The notes beneath the pieces are model-generated. The model saw nothing but the letters and a program-made list of their open reading frames with translations. It had not been told where the DNA came from and ran no database searches. A stretch of 14,796 nucleotides of DNA from JBFHRE01 sp041591895 (GTDB taxonomy: Bacteria; Actinomycetota; Acidimicrobiia; Spongiisociales; ZC4RG35). Within the stretch, counting starts at the first letter, position 1. Each line of letters opens with the position of its first letter. The translations under genes were made by a program, and so were the position numbers. This document shows, in pieces, positions 1 through 7,348 of this stretch. The stretch covers positions 1 to 14,796 of the forward strand of contig JBFHRE010000061.1 in NCBI GenBank assembly GCA_041591895.1, read 5' to 3'.

Positions 1-1
1 G

Positions 2-1540
2 ACCGGCGACGATCTGGAAGGGATCGTCGCTGCCCAGGCGGCGGCGATCGACGCCCGGATAACGGTGATCGATGGGGACGGAGTCGTGCTGGCCGACTCG
101 CACGCCGACCCGGCGAGCATGGCGAATCACGCCGACCGGCCAGAGGTCAGGACCGCCCTCGGGGGGAACGAGGGGAGGGGTGAGCGAGTCAGCTCGACCA
201 CCGGCCTCAAGACCCTGTACATCGCCCGTCCGATCAGCGAAGGCCGGGTGATTCGGGTCGCAGTCACCTCCGAGCAGGTGGACGAGGCGCTGTCCGCCCT
301 CCGCCGGCGACTCCTTGCATCCGCCGCGCTGGCCGGCGCAATCGGGCTGCTCGTGGTCTCGTGGGTAGGACGGAGATTGTCCCGGCCGTTGTCGGATCTG
401 GTCCAGGTGGGCCAACGTATTGCGGCCGGCGACCTCCATGCCCACTCACAGCGGTCTGCCATCGAGGAGGTAGACGCTCTCGGTCAGACCCTCCGCCTGG
501 TGGCCACGGATCTCGGGGCTCGAATCCAGGAGGTGGAGACCGCCCGAGAGACTCTGGAGAGAGTTCTCACGTCTCTCCCCTCGGCGGTGGCGCTGCTCGA
601 TGCCGACGATCGCATCATCTACTCGAACCCTCGCTGCGGGCGGTTCGTCGCTGCTCCTGCGGATTCGGGGGCCGTTCTCGCTCATCTGACCCCGGTGGAT
701 CTCCAGGCGGTGGTGCGGTCGGGACGGTCCGCGGGGGTGCCGGTGGGTCGTGAGATCACCGTCGGACATGCAACGTTGGAGGTGGAGGCGACGCCTCTGG
801 CGGACCGCGCAGTCCTGATGGTGGTGGTCGATGTGACCGAGGCCAGGAGGCTCGATCAAGTCCGGCGTGATCTCGTGGCCGACGCCTCCCACGAGTTGAA
901 GACGCCGGTCGCGGCGATTCTCGCCTCCGCCGAAGCGATGGATCTCGCGGTCGAGCGCAATCGCTCGGACGCGGGCCATTTTGCGCGCCAGATAGCGGAC
1001 GGTGCGCGTCGGCTGGCCAGGATCGTCGACGACCTGCTCGATCTGTCGCGGCTCGAAACCACCGAAATCGAGGCTCACCCGATCGCCTTGGATGCTGTCG
1101 TCGACGAGGAAGCTCGAACCCTCGAGACGAAGGCCGGCGAGGCCGGGGTGCTTCTTCGGGTCTCTGCCTCACCGGTCGTCGTGCAGGGAAGTGCGGCCGA
1201 GCTGGCGTTGGTGGTCAGGAATCTGTGCGACAACGCAATCCGCTACAGCGACCCGGGGGCGACGGTCACGGTGACACTCGACCGGCAGGGATCCGAGGCC
1301 CACCTTCGTGTAGCGGACACCGGCATCGGGATTCCGTCCCGCTCCGTGCCCAGGCTCTTCGAGCGGTTCTACAGGGTCGACCCGGCGCGTTCCCGATCGA
1401 CCGGCGGAACCGGCTTGGGATTGGCGATCGTCAAGCACGTCGTAGAACGTCACGGCGGGAAGATCGAGGTGGAGTCCGAGCTCCACCGGGGGTCTACGTT
1501 CCTGGTGCGACTCCCGCTCGCAGAACCCGCGGGAGACTGA
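2..1540 (+). CDS. PhoR-like sensor histidine kinase, 5' end missing
   Basis: The frame is open to the window edge, so the true start lies upstream; the GTG at 65 is internal. Numbering from the edge (512 residues seen): the tail of an extracytoplasmic sensor domain, a membrane segment at about 104-123, a HAMP region at about 124-178, a PAS domain at about 187-282 (LPSAVALLDADDRI), and a HisKA domain with phospho-acceptor H297 in ASHELKTP. The HATPase_c domain follows, with N-box N411 in LCDNAIRYSD, G1 DTGIGIP at about 439, F-box LFERFYRVD and G2 GGTGLGLAIV. All catalytic motifs are intact. The layout of sensor, membrane segment, HAMP, PAS and kinase is that of PhoR/WalK-type kinases, which phosphorylate an OmpR-class regulator and are often downstream of its gene. 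The regulator would then lie left of the window (inference). A heptamer array begins 5 bases after the TGA stop. The kinase call is firm; the signal sensed is unknown. Confidence 0.93.
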   Translation, partial: TGDDLEGIVAAQAAAIDARITVIDGDGVVLADSHADPASMANHADRPEVRTALGGNEGRGERVSSTTGLKTLYIARPISEGRVIRVAVTSEQVDEALSALRRRLLASAALAGAIGLLVVSWVGRRLSRPLSDLVQVGQRIAAGDLHAHSQRSAIEEVDALGQTLRLVATDLGARIQEVETARETLERVLTSLPSAVALLDADDRIIYSNPRCGRFVAAPADSGAVLAHLTPVDLQAVVRSGRSAGVPVGREITVGHATLEVEATPLADRAVLMVVVDVTEARRLDQVRRDLVADASHELKTPVAAILASAEAMDLAVERNRSDAGHFARQIADGARRLARIVDDLLDLSRLETTEIEAHPIALDAVVDEEARTLETKAGEAGVLLRVSASPVVVQGSAAELALVVRNLCDNAIRYSDPGATVTVTLDRQGSEAHLRVADTGIGIPSRSVPRLFERFYRVDPARSRSTGGTGLGLAIVKHVVERHGGKIEVESELHRGSTFLVRLPLAEPAGD

Positions 1541-1545
1541 GCCGT

Positions 1546-1620
1546 CTTCCTGTTCCCAGCTTCCTGTTCCCAGCTTCCTGTTCCAGCTTCCTGTTCCCAG
1601 CTTCCTGTTCCCAGCTTCTG
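1546..1620 (-). repeat. 14-bp (2 x 7) tandem array, site 1
   Basis: Five near-perfect copies of CTTCCTGTTCCCAG on the plus strand; the third copy lacks one C. A partial copy ends the array. Read on the minus strand each unit is two heptamers, CTGGGAA and CAGGAAG, matching the CYGGNRG pattern of the other three arrays in the window. It starts 5 bases after the stop of the histidine kinase gene, and that gene's transcript would carry the pyrimidine-rich strand. The copies are more uniform here than at the other sites, which suggests recent expansion. Confidence 0.9.
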
Positions 1621-1639
1621 CTTCGCGGTCGCCGGTCGT

Positions 1640-1645
1640 TATCCT
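1640..1645 (+). promoter_or_regulatory. Candidate -10 box for dxs
   Basis: TATCCT fits the actinobacterial TAnnnT -10 pattern and ends 11 bases before the dxs ATG. Transcription from it would start within a few bases of the start codon, which would explain the lack of a ribosome binding site. No convincing -35 is visible: the expected place lies next to the end of the repeat array. Confidence 0.3.
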
Positions 1646-1656
1646 CCTCACACGTC

Positions 1657-3513
1657 ATGTCGCTCCTCGATGACATCCGTCAACCCTCCGACCTCTCCTC
1701 GCTCAGCTCTGACGAGCTGACCGCGTTGTGCGAGGAGATTCGGGAGTTCCTCCTCGAGAAGATCTCGCGCACCGGCGGCCATCTGTCTCCCAACCTGGGA
1801 GTGGTCGAGCTCACGATCGCCCTCCACCGCGCGTTTGAATCCCCGCGAGATCGCTTCATCTGGGACGTCGGACATCAGGCGTATGTGCACAAGCTCATCA
1901 CCGGCCGCAAGGAGGGGTTCGATCGCCTGCGGTCGTTCGAAGGCCTGTCCGGCTATCCGAGCCGGGACGAGAGTCCGCACGACTTCGTCGAGAACAGCCA
2001 TGCCTCCACTTCGCTCAGCTATGCGCTGGGACACGCTCTCACGGACCCCGACTACTGGACCGTCGCCATCATCGGAGACGGAGCCCTCACCGGCGGGATG
2101 GCATACGAGGCACTCAACCACATCGCAGTCACACGGCCCCGCCGCCTCATCGTCGTCCTGAACGACAACGGTCGGTCGTATGCCCCAACAGTCGGAGGAC
2201 TGGCGACCCTCGCCAACCTGGCCCATCTGAGAACCGATCCCCGGTACGAGTGGGCAAAGAAGACGACGGGACGGATTCTGCGCGGTCTCCCTGTGGTCGG
2301 TGAGACCGCCGACGAGCTGGCAATGCGGTTCAAGGAGGCCGTCAAGGCGGTCCTCGAGCCGTCGACGGTGTTCGACACCCTGGGCCTCAAGTACACCGGC
2401 CAGATCGACGGGCACGACCTGGCGCTTCTGGAAGAGACCTTCGCCCGCGCAAAGGACTACGACGAGCCGGTGGTGGTGCACGTGGTCACCGAGAAGGGCA
2501 ACGGCTACCAGCCCGCGATCGACGATGAGAGCGAGAAGCTGCATGGCGTCGGAAAGTTCGATATCGCAACAGGCCAGCCGCTCGGCTCGGAGCTGAGATT
2601 GACCGACGTCGTGAGCTCCGCCGTGGCCGACGCCGCCCGCAGGCGGGCCGACATCGTGGGCATCTCGGCGGCGATGATCTCCTCCACCGGTCTGGCGGGG
2701 ATGGCCGAGGAGTTCCCGGACCGGGTGATCGACACCGGCATCGCCGAGCAGCACGCGGTCGGGCTAGCGGCCGGCCTTGCCATGGCAGGCAAGCGTCCGG
2801 TGGTCGCCTTGTACTCCAGCTTCCTCCAGCGCGCCTTCGACCAGGTGACGATGGATGTGGCGCTCCACGATCTGCCGGTGGTTTTCCTGCTCGATCGGGC
2901 TGGTGTGACCGGGCCCGACGGGCCCTCCCATCACGGGGTGTTCGACATCAGCTTCCTCCGGATGATCCCTGGCATGACGATCGGCGTGCCGGCCGATGCC
3001 GACGAGTTGTGCGGCATGCTCGAGTCGGCGCTCGAGCACCCGGGCCCGGTGGCGATCCGCTACCCCAAGGCAGCCGCCTCGAGCGTCCCGGTGTTCCCGG
3101 TGGAGCCGATCCCGGTCGGCGTCTGGGAGGAACTGCGCACCGGAGACGATCTCCTGGTTCTGGCGAGCGGGCGGTTCGTCGAGGTGGCCCAGAAGGTGGC
3201 GACCAATCTGGAGTCTGCCGGCATCTCATGTGGTGTCGTGAACGCCCGCTGGGCGAAGCCGCTCGACGAACGGCTCGAGGAGTGGTGTCTCCGCTACAAG
3301 CATGTCGTCACCATCGAGGACAACGTGGTCGCCGGCGGGTTCGGGGCGGCGGTTCTCGAACGTCTGGCGGCGAGCGGAATCACGATGCCGGTTCACCTGT
3401 TCGGGGTTCCCGACCGGTTTCTCCCGTTCGGTGCGCCCGACGACGTGCTCCGGTCCATCGGCCTCGATCCCGAGTCGCTCACCGACCGGATCCGGCTGCT
3501 GTTGGCCTCCTGA
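1657..3513 (+). CDS. dxs: 1-deoxy-D-xylulose-5-phosphate synthase
   Basis: This cytoplasmic thiamine-diphosphate enzyme condenses pyruvate and glyceraldehyde 3-phosphate to DXP, the first step of the MEP isoprenoid pathway, and also feeds thiamine and pyridoxal synthesis. The protein has 618 residues, normal for the family. Visible motifs: GGHLSPNLG with substrate-binding H42, the ThDP/Mg motif GDGALTGG from G140 with a later VLNDNGRS, and TEKGNGY. The second half has DTGIAEQHAVG with the catalytic glutamate E364, YSSFLQRAFDQ and GPSHHGVFD, so all three transketolase-like domains are present. The ATG at 1657 is chosen because the alignable N-terminus begins there; upstream in-frame codons run through the repeat array and the kinase gene. 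No Shine-Dalgarno sequence precedes it. A TATCCT box at 1640-1645 could give a very short leader. No clear terminator follows the stop. Confidence 0.96.
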   Translation: MSLLDDIRQPSDLSSLSSDELTALCEEIREFLLEKISRTGGHLSPNLGVVELTIALHRAFESPRDRFIWDVGHQAYVHKLITGRKEGFDRLRSFEGLSGYPSRDESPHDFVENSHASTSLSYALGHALTDPDYWTVAIIGDGALTGGMAYEALNHIAVTRPRRLIVVLNDNGRSYAPTVGGLATLANLAHLRTDPRYEWAKKTTGRILRGLPVVGETADELAMRFKEAVKAVLEPSTVFDTLGLKYTGQIDGHDLALLEETFARAKDYDEPVVVHVVTEKGNGYQPAIDDESEKLHGVGKFDIATGQPLGSELRLTDVVSSAVADAARRRADIVGISAAMISSTGLAGMAEEFPDRVIDTGIAEQHAVGLAAGLAMAGKRPVVALYSSFLQRAFDQVTMDVALHDLPVVFLLDRAGVTGPDGPSHHGVFDISFLRMIPGMTIGVPADADELCGMLESALEHPGPVAIRYPKAAASSVPVFPVEPIPVGVWEELRTGDDLLVLASGRFVEVAQKVATNLESAGISCGVVNARWAKPLDERLEEWCLRYKHVVTIEDNVVAGGFGAAVLERLAASGITMPVHLFGVPDRFLPFGAPDDVLRSIGLDPESLTDRIRLLLAS

Positions 3514-3574
3514 GGGGGGTCGGTCGCGCCGTCAGCAGGCGGTTCCATCGACACACCCCGGCCGGCCAGATCCC

Positions 3575-3589
3575 TTGGAAGCGCTTACA
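3575..3589. promoter_or_regulatory. LacI/GalR-type operator (cre-like)
   Basis: TTGGAAGCGCTTACA contains the perfect 8-bp palindrome AAGCGCTT. The flanking bases form a 14-bp near-palindrome (3576-3589) with one mismatched pair. It fits every fixed position of the published Bacillus catabolite-responsive element consensus WTGNAANCGNWNNCW, and it has the central CpG typical of LacI/GalR-family operators. It sits just upstream of the candidate -35 of the amino-acid transporter operon. The regulator is not in this window. Confidence 0.5.
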
Positions 3590-3595
3590 TCGCGG

Positions 3596-3609
3596 TTGCG
3601 ACGTTGCAA
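3596..3609. promoter_or_regulatory. Second CG-centred palindrome over the -35
   Basis: TTGCGACGTTGCAA is a 14-bp palindrome with one mismatched pair (fifth from each end) and a central ACGT. Its first six bases are the candidate -35. Its centre lies 20 bp, close to two helical turns, from the centre of the palindrome at 3576-3589. The two could be bound on the same DNA face by one dimeric repressor type or by two. Confidence 0.4.
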
Positions 3610-3625
3610 GAGGATGGATTATGGT
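3596..3625 (+). promoter_or_regulatory. Candidate promoter of the aap operon
   Basis: A -35-like TTGCGA (3596-3601) and a -10-like TATGGT (3620-3625) are separated by 18 bases; each hexamer matches 4 of 6 consensus positions. The start site would be near 3632, leaving a leader of about 125 bases before aapJ with a small hairpin at its beginning. Placement is supported by the two palindromes that overlap or adjoin it. Confidence 0.35.
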
Positions 3626-3633
3626 CAAAAGGC

Positions 3634-3648
3634 CCCTGGAATCCAGGG
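3634..3648 (+). promoter_or_regulatory. Small perfect hairpin in the aapJ leader
   Basis: CCCTGG AAT CCAGGG: a 6-bp perfect stem with a 3-base loop. It would be at the very 5' end of the mRNA if the upstream promoter is right. No T-tract follows, so it is not a standard terminator. It could be an mRNA 5' stabiliser, another operator, or the remains of a dxs terminator. Confidence 0.3.
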
Positions 3649-3747
3649 TTCCGCAATTCGACCGCCTCCTCGCGCCTTCGCGGCGCATCGATTGACCGAG
3701 GACATCGGGCCGAGCGGACTCGGATGCCATGAAGCGAGAAGAGACGA

Positions 3748-3753
3748 GGGAGG
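3748..3753 (+). promoter_or_regulatory. Shine-Dalgarno that fixes the aapJ start
   Basis: GGGAGG lies 5 bases before the ATG at 3759. The in-frame ATG at 3729 has no such site and would put ten charged residues before the lipoprotein signal, so 3759 is the better start. Confidence 0.8.
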
Positions 3754-3758
3754 TTTCA

Positions 3759-4877
3759 ATGCTCGAAACGAAGAGAGCACTCATCGGCCTGTTGTCGGTG
3801 ATGATGTTGCTGGTGGCAGCGTGTACGTCCACCGAAGGTGAAAGCGAGACCACCGCGCCGGCCACCGGTGAGACGGTGACCACCGGGAACGGTGGTTCCG
3901 AATCGACTGGGTCGATGCTGGAGACGGTGCTCGAGAACGACATGATCCGCTGTGGTACCCGCGACGCCCTTCCCGGGTTTGCGGTGCTCCAGGACGACGG
4001 AAGCCACGTCGGGTTCGACTCCGACTTCTGCCGGGTGATCGCAGCCGCGGTTCTCGGGGATGCCGAGAAGGTCGAACACGTGGATCTCGAGACTGCCGAC
4101 AGGTTCACGGCTCTGCAGTCAGGTCAGATCGACGTGCTCGTGCGCAACACGACCTGGACCGCCAGCCGGGACGGCGGCGAGGGCGCCACGTTCCTCACCG
4201 TCACCTATTACGACGGCCAGGCGATGATGGTGGCCGCCGACAGCCCGTATCAGTCGGTCTCCGACATGGCAGGTTCCGTCGTATGCGTCACCAAGGGAAC
4301 CACCACCGAGGGCAATGCAGCCGGTGAGTCGGCCCGCCTCGGCCTCGACTGGGAAGTTCGGCCGTTCGACGACACCGATCTTCTCCAGGAGGCGTTCCTG
4401 GCCGGACAGTGCGACGGATGGAGCTCGGACTCGAGCCAGCTCGTCGGTCTCCGCTCGGCGTACCCGGACGGAGCGGACGCCCTGCGGATCCTCCCAGAGG
4501 TCTTCTCCAAGGAGCCGTTGGCGCCGGCGGTGCTCGACGGTGACACCGAGTGGGCGCAGGTCGTCAACTGGGCGATCATGGCCACGATCCAGGCCGAGGA
4601 GTTCGGGATCACGCAGGCCAACGTCGACGAGATGCTCAACTCCGAGGACACGAGGATTCGCTCGTTCCTGGGTGCCGAGTACACCGACAGTGACGGCAAC
4701 GTCACGGTGACCGACCCCGGTCTCGGTCTTCCGACCGACTTCGCCTATCAGGTGGTGAAGCAGGTCGGCAACTACGGCGAGATCTTCGAGCGTCACCTTG
4801 CACCGCTTGGGTTGGAGCGCGGTGTCAACGCCCTGTGGGTCGACGGCGGGCTCCTGTACGTCCCGCCTTACCGGTAG
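3759..4877 (+). CDS. aapJ: Polar amino-acid ABC transporter substrate-binding lipoprotein (AapJ/BztA type)
   Basis: This is the extracytoplasmic receptor that captures amino acids for the permeases encoded downstream. It has 372 residues from ATG 3759, with a lipoprotein signal: KR at 5-6, a hydrophobic stretch 7-21 and a lipobox VAAC with lipidated C22. A Thr/Ser/Gly-rich tether of about 35 residues follows before the mature fold. Family sequence is evident: IRCGTRDALPGF, VGFDSDFCRVIAAAV, an LQSGQIDVLVRNTTWT segment, VCVTKGTTTEGN, and a late GNYGEIFERHLAPLGLERG. These match AapJ/BztA general L-amino-acid binding proteins of the family 3 solute-binding group. The operon order (J, Q, M, P) agrees. 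Control is likely through the palindromes at 3575-3609. It is followed by a strong hairpin that may keep this cistron more abundant than the permeases. Exact substrates cannot be read from the sequence; acidic and polar amino acids are the usual range. Confidence 0.9.
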   Translation: MLETKRALIGLLSVMMLLVAACTSTEGESETTAPATGETVTTGNGGSESTGSMLETVLENDMIRCGTRDALPGFAVLQDDGSHVGFDSDFCRVIAAAVLGDAEKVEHVDLETADRFTALQSGQIDVLVRNTTWTASRDGGEGATFLTVTYYDGQAMMVAADSPYQSVSDMAGSVVCVTKGTTTEGNAAGESARLGLDWEVRPFDDTDLLQEAFLAGQCDGWSSDSSQLVGLRSAYPDGADALRILPEVFSKEPLAPAVLDGDTEWAQVVNWAIMATIQAEEFGITQANVDEMLNSEDTRIRSFLGAEYTDSDGNVTVTDPGLGLPTDFAYQVVKQVGNYGEIFERHLAPLGLERGVNALWVDGGLLYVPPYR

Positions 4878-4885
4878 AAACCGAC

Positions 4886-4920
4886 GATCGGGTGGCGGTC
4901 CGTTCGGCCGCCACCCGATC
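4886..4920 (+). promoter_or_regulatory. Strong intercistronic hairpin between aapJ and aapQ
   Basis: The 13-base arms at 4886-4898 and 4908-4920 are perfectly complementary (GATCGGGTGGCGG with CCGCCACCCGATC), around a 9-base loop that can close two further pairs. There is no T-tract, so a full intrinsic terminator is unlikely. The hairpin fills almost the whole 51-base gap and ends 8 bases before the aapQ ATG. Comparable hairpins after binding-protein genes (for example malE) are known to protect the upstream mRNA and lower downstream expression. Confidence 0.75.
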
Positions 4921-4928
4921 ACTTCTCC

Positions 4929-6095
4929 ATGACCACGACAGCCGGACCTTCGGCGAGGATCCCCTTCTACCGGGACGTGCGCGTCCTCAAGTGGGTCTTC
5001 CAGGTCGGCGTGTTCGCGGTCGTTGCCGCCGTCCTGTACTGGTTGTGGGGCAACTACCGGGTCAACACCGAGTCGAGCGGCATCCCGACCAGCTTCGATT
5101 TCCTGGGCCAGCCGACCAACTTCGACATTCCTGGGGCCGATTTCTCTCCCCAGGAACGGGTGCAGAACGCCTACGTGATCGGCCTGCTCAACACGATTCG
5201 GGTGTCGGTGGTGGGCATCGTCCTCGCCACCATCCTCGGGATCCTCATCGGTATCGGTCGCCTGTCTTCGAACTGGGTGGTCAGCAAGCTGAGCACCGTG
5301 TACGTCGAGATGGTGCGCAACCTGCCGCTGCTGGTGATCTTGACCTTTGTCGTGCTCGGCCTCGTCCTGCAGGCCTTTCCCCGGATCGAGGATGCCTGGA
5401 CGCCATTCGGTTGGTTGGTGTTCTCGAACCGAGGTATGGGGCTGCCCTGGTATCAGGAAGTCTCCGGGCTCTCGCTTCTAGTGCTTTTTGCTTTTGGGAT
5501 CGGCGGCTGGTGGGCGCTGGCCCGCTGGCGACACGCCGTCTCCGACCGGACCGGCGCACCGGCGCGCTCCGGTTTGTACGGCGGCACCTTTCTCGTGATC
5601 TCGGTGGTGACCGGTTGGCTGGTCCTGGGCGGTCGGATCGACCTACCGACCGTCGACGGGCCCAGGGTGACAGGTGGCATCGGGGTCGACCCGTCGTTCT
5701 TCGCCGTGCTGGTGGCGCTCGTCGTCTACACGGCCTCCCATATCGCAGAGATCGTGCGCGGCTCGATTCAGGCAATTCCCAAAGGACAGGGGGAGGCTGC
5801 CTCCGCCCTCGCCCTCTCCGGGTTCCAGCGGATGTGGAATGTCATCCTGCCGCAGGCGATGCGGATCGCCATTCCTCCGCTCGGAAACCAATACCTCAAC
5901 CTCATCAAGAACTCGTCGCTGGCGGCCGGATTCGCCTATTTCGATATCACCAACGTCACCCAGATCACGGTTGGCAACGGGTCTCCAGCCGTGCCTGCAT
6001 TCACGTTGGCACTCATGTTCTACGTTGCCCTTTCGCTCATCACGTCGGTGTTCGTGAACATCGCCAACCGGCGTTTCAAGTTGGTGGAACGATGA
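4929..6095 (+). CDS. aapQ: Amino-acid ABC transporter permease (AapQ/BztB type)
   Basis: This is one of two different membrane subunits that form the translocation channel. It has 388 residues and several hydrophobic segments: about 22-41, a pair around 87-145 carrying NTIRVSVVGIVLATILG and VYVEMVRNLPLL, then about 175-250, and a C-terminal set. The binding-protein-dependent transport signature (EAA loop) is seen from E289: GEAASALALSGF followed by VILPQAMRIAIPP, which contacts the ATPase. The length, and the large insertion between the NLPLL segment and the EAA half, are typical of AapQ/BztB rather than the shorter HisM/GlnP. The start at 4929 has no Shine-Dalgarno sequence; the upstream bases are the hairpin arm plus ACTTCTCC. 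Its stop overlaps the aapM start as ATGA. Confidence 0.92.
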   Translation: MTTTAGPSARIPFYRDVRVLKWVFQVGVFAVVAAVLYWLWGNYRVNTESSGIPTSFDFLGQPTNFDIPGADFSPQERVQNAYVIGLLNTIRVSVVGIVLATILGILIGIGRLSSNWVVSKLSTVYVEMVRNLPLLVILTFVVLGLVLQAFPRIEDAWTPFGWLVFSNRGMGLPWYQEVSGLSLLVLFAFGIGGWWALARWRHAVSDRTGAPARSGLYGGTFLVISVVTGWLVLGGRIDLPTVDGPRVTGGIGVDPSFFAVLVALVVYTASHIAEIVRGSIQAIPKGQGEAASALALSGFQRMWNVILPQAMRIAIPPLGNQYLNLIKNSSLAAGFAYFDITNVTQITVGNGSPAVPAFTLALMFYVALSLITSVFVNIANRRFKLVER

Positions 6096-7348
6096 CGTCG
6101 GCCACCAGTCGCTCCGCTGTCCCCCCGCAGAGATCCAGAGCGCTCATCTGGATCCGGCGGAACATGTTCCGTTCCCTGCTCGACGGCCTGATGACCGTCG
6201 TCTTCGGGACGCTCGGCCTCTATCTGCTGGTGCGCTCCGCCCGGTTCGTGTTCGTCAATGCCCGGTGGGAGATCGTCGAGGTCAACTTCAAGCTGCTCCT
6301 CGTAGGACGCTGGCCCGCAGAGCATCTGCTTCGGATCGCGGTTGTCATCGTTGCGATGGCCGCTTGGGGTGGTCTCATTGCCGGCTGGATCTCGGGTCGC
6401 CGCATTCGCGCCGGTTTGTCATTTTCCTCCGGTTCGGGACCGGGCGCCCGAATCGCGGACCTGACGCGGCGGTTCGGTTTGATCTTCGGATCGGTCGTGT
6501 TGATGCTGCTCCTCACCGATACTGCCGGTCCCTGGCTGATGGTCGCAGGGGCGGTGGTGGCGACGGTGCTGAGTCTGATGGCAGGACGCTGGCTCGGCAA
6601 GCGCCCTACGGGCTCTCCATGGCTGACGCGGGGCCTGTTCCTGCTGGTCTTCTTGGTCCCGCTGGTCCTGTATTTCTACATGGTCGACGCCGTGCCGCTG
6701 GCTGATTGGGAGGGCTTTCTCTTCAACGTTTTGGCAGCTGCGGCCGGGATCCTGCTCTGCTTCCCGCTCGGTGTCCTGCTGGCGCTGGGCAGGCGCTCGG
6801 AGCTCCCCCTGCTGAAGGCGATATCGGTGGTCTACATCGAACTCGTGCGCGGGTCGCCGCTGTTCGTCCTCCTGCTGTTGGCGAACGTGTCGCTCGAGTT
6901 CTTCGTGCCCGCGGCTGTCGCACCCTCGAAGGTGGTGCGGGCAGTAGTCACGTTCACGGTGTTCACCGCCGCCTACCTCGCGGAGATCGTTCGAGGTGGC
7001 CTGCAGTCGGTGCCGCGGGGTCAAGAGGAGGCTGCCAAATCCCTGGGACTGAGCCCGTTCAAGCAAACCGCCCTGATCGTGTTGCCTCAGGCGCTGCGCA
7101 ATGTCATCCCGGCTCAGATCGGCCAGTTCATCTCGTTGTTCAAAGACACCACCCTGGCGGGTCTGGCACTCGGGATCCTCGACCTGCTCGACGGGGCGAG
7201 GGTCGTCACCCAGCAGCCGGACTTCAGGGGTCTGGGCCTGATCATCGAAACGCTGGTATTCGCAGGCTTCCTGTTCTGGGTGGGTTCGTTCACGATGTCC
7301 AGAGAGAGCCAGCGCTTGGAACGGCGACTAGGAGTAGGAACCAGATGA
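6092..7348 (+). CDS. aapM: Amino-acid ABC transporter permease (AapM/BztC type)
   Basis: This is the second membrane subunit, pairing with AapQ. It has 418 residues. The ATG at 6092 overlaps the aapQ stop (ATGA), which implies translational coupling; the preceding GGTGGA is a weak Shine-Dalgarno. The N-terminal half holds extra hydrophobic segments (about 29-49, 85-108, 131-170, 183-205). The conserved permease core starts near 212 with LFNVLAAAAGILLCFPLG and VYIELVRGSPLFVLL. The EAA loop is around E313, EEAAKSLGLSPF, followed by LIVLPQALRNVIPAQ. FKDTTLAGL and a final hydrophobic segment follow. This long N-terminal extension is usual for AapM/BztC proteins. The stop overlaps the ATPase start, again as ATGA. 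Confidence 0.92.
   Translation: MTSATSRSAVPPQRSRALIWIRRNMFRSLLDGLMTVVFGTLGLYLLVRSARFVFVNARWEIVEVNFKLLLVGRWPAEHLLRIAVVIVAMAAWGGLIAGWISGRRIRAGLSFSSGSGPGARIADLTRRFGLIFGSVVLMLLLTDTAGPWLMVAGAVVATVLSLMAGRWLGKRPTGSPWLTRGLFLLVFLVPLVLYFYMVDAVPLADWEGFLFNVLAAAAGILLCFPLGVLLALGRRSELPLLKAISVVYIELVRGSPLFVLLLLANVSLEFFVPAAVAPSKVVRAVVTFTVFTAAYLAEIVRGGLQSVPRGQEEAAKSLGLSPFKQTALIVLPQALRNVIPAQIGQFISLFKDTTLAGLALGILDLLDGARVVTQQPDFRGLGLIIETLVFAGFLFWVGSFTMSRESQRLERRLGVGTR

Noticed and set aside
1225..1656. Extending dxs upstream to a start at 1225
   Set aside because: The added 144 residues overlap the kinase gene in another frame and include the translated repeat array (repeating Phe/Pro/Ser/Cys). DXS homology begins at the ATG at 1657.
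3514..3574. A terminator or small gene directly after dxs
   Set aside because: Only short GC-rich self-complementary bits such as CCGGCCGG are seen, with no stem plus T-tract and no supported small frame.
3729..3758. Alternative upstream ATG for aapJ
   Set aside because: No ribosome binding site precedes it, and it would add a charged stretch before the lipoprotein signal; GGGAGG points to 3759.
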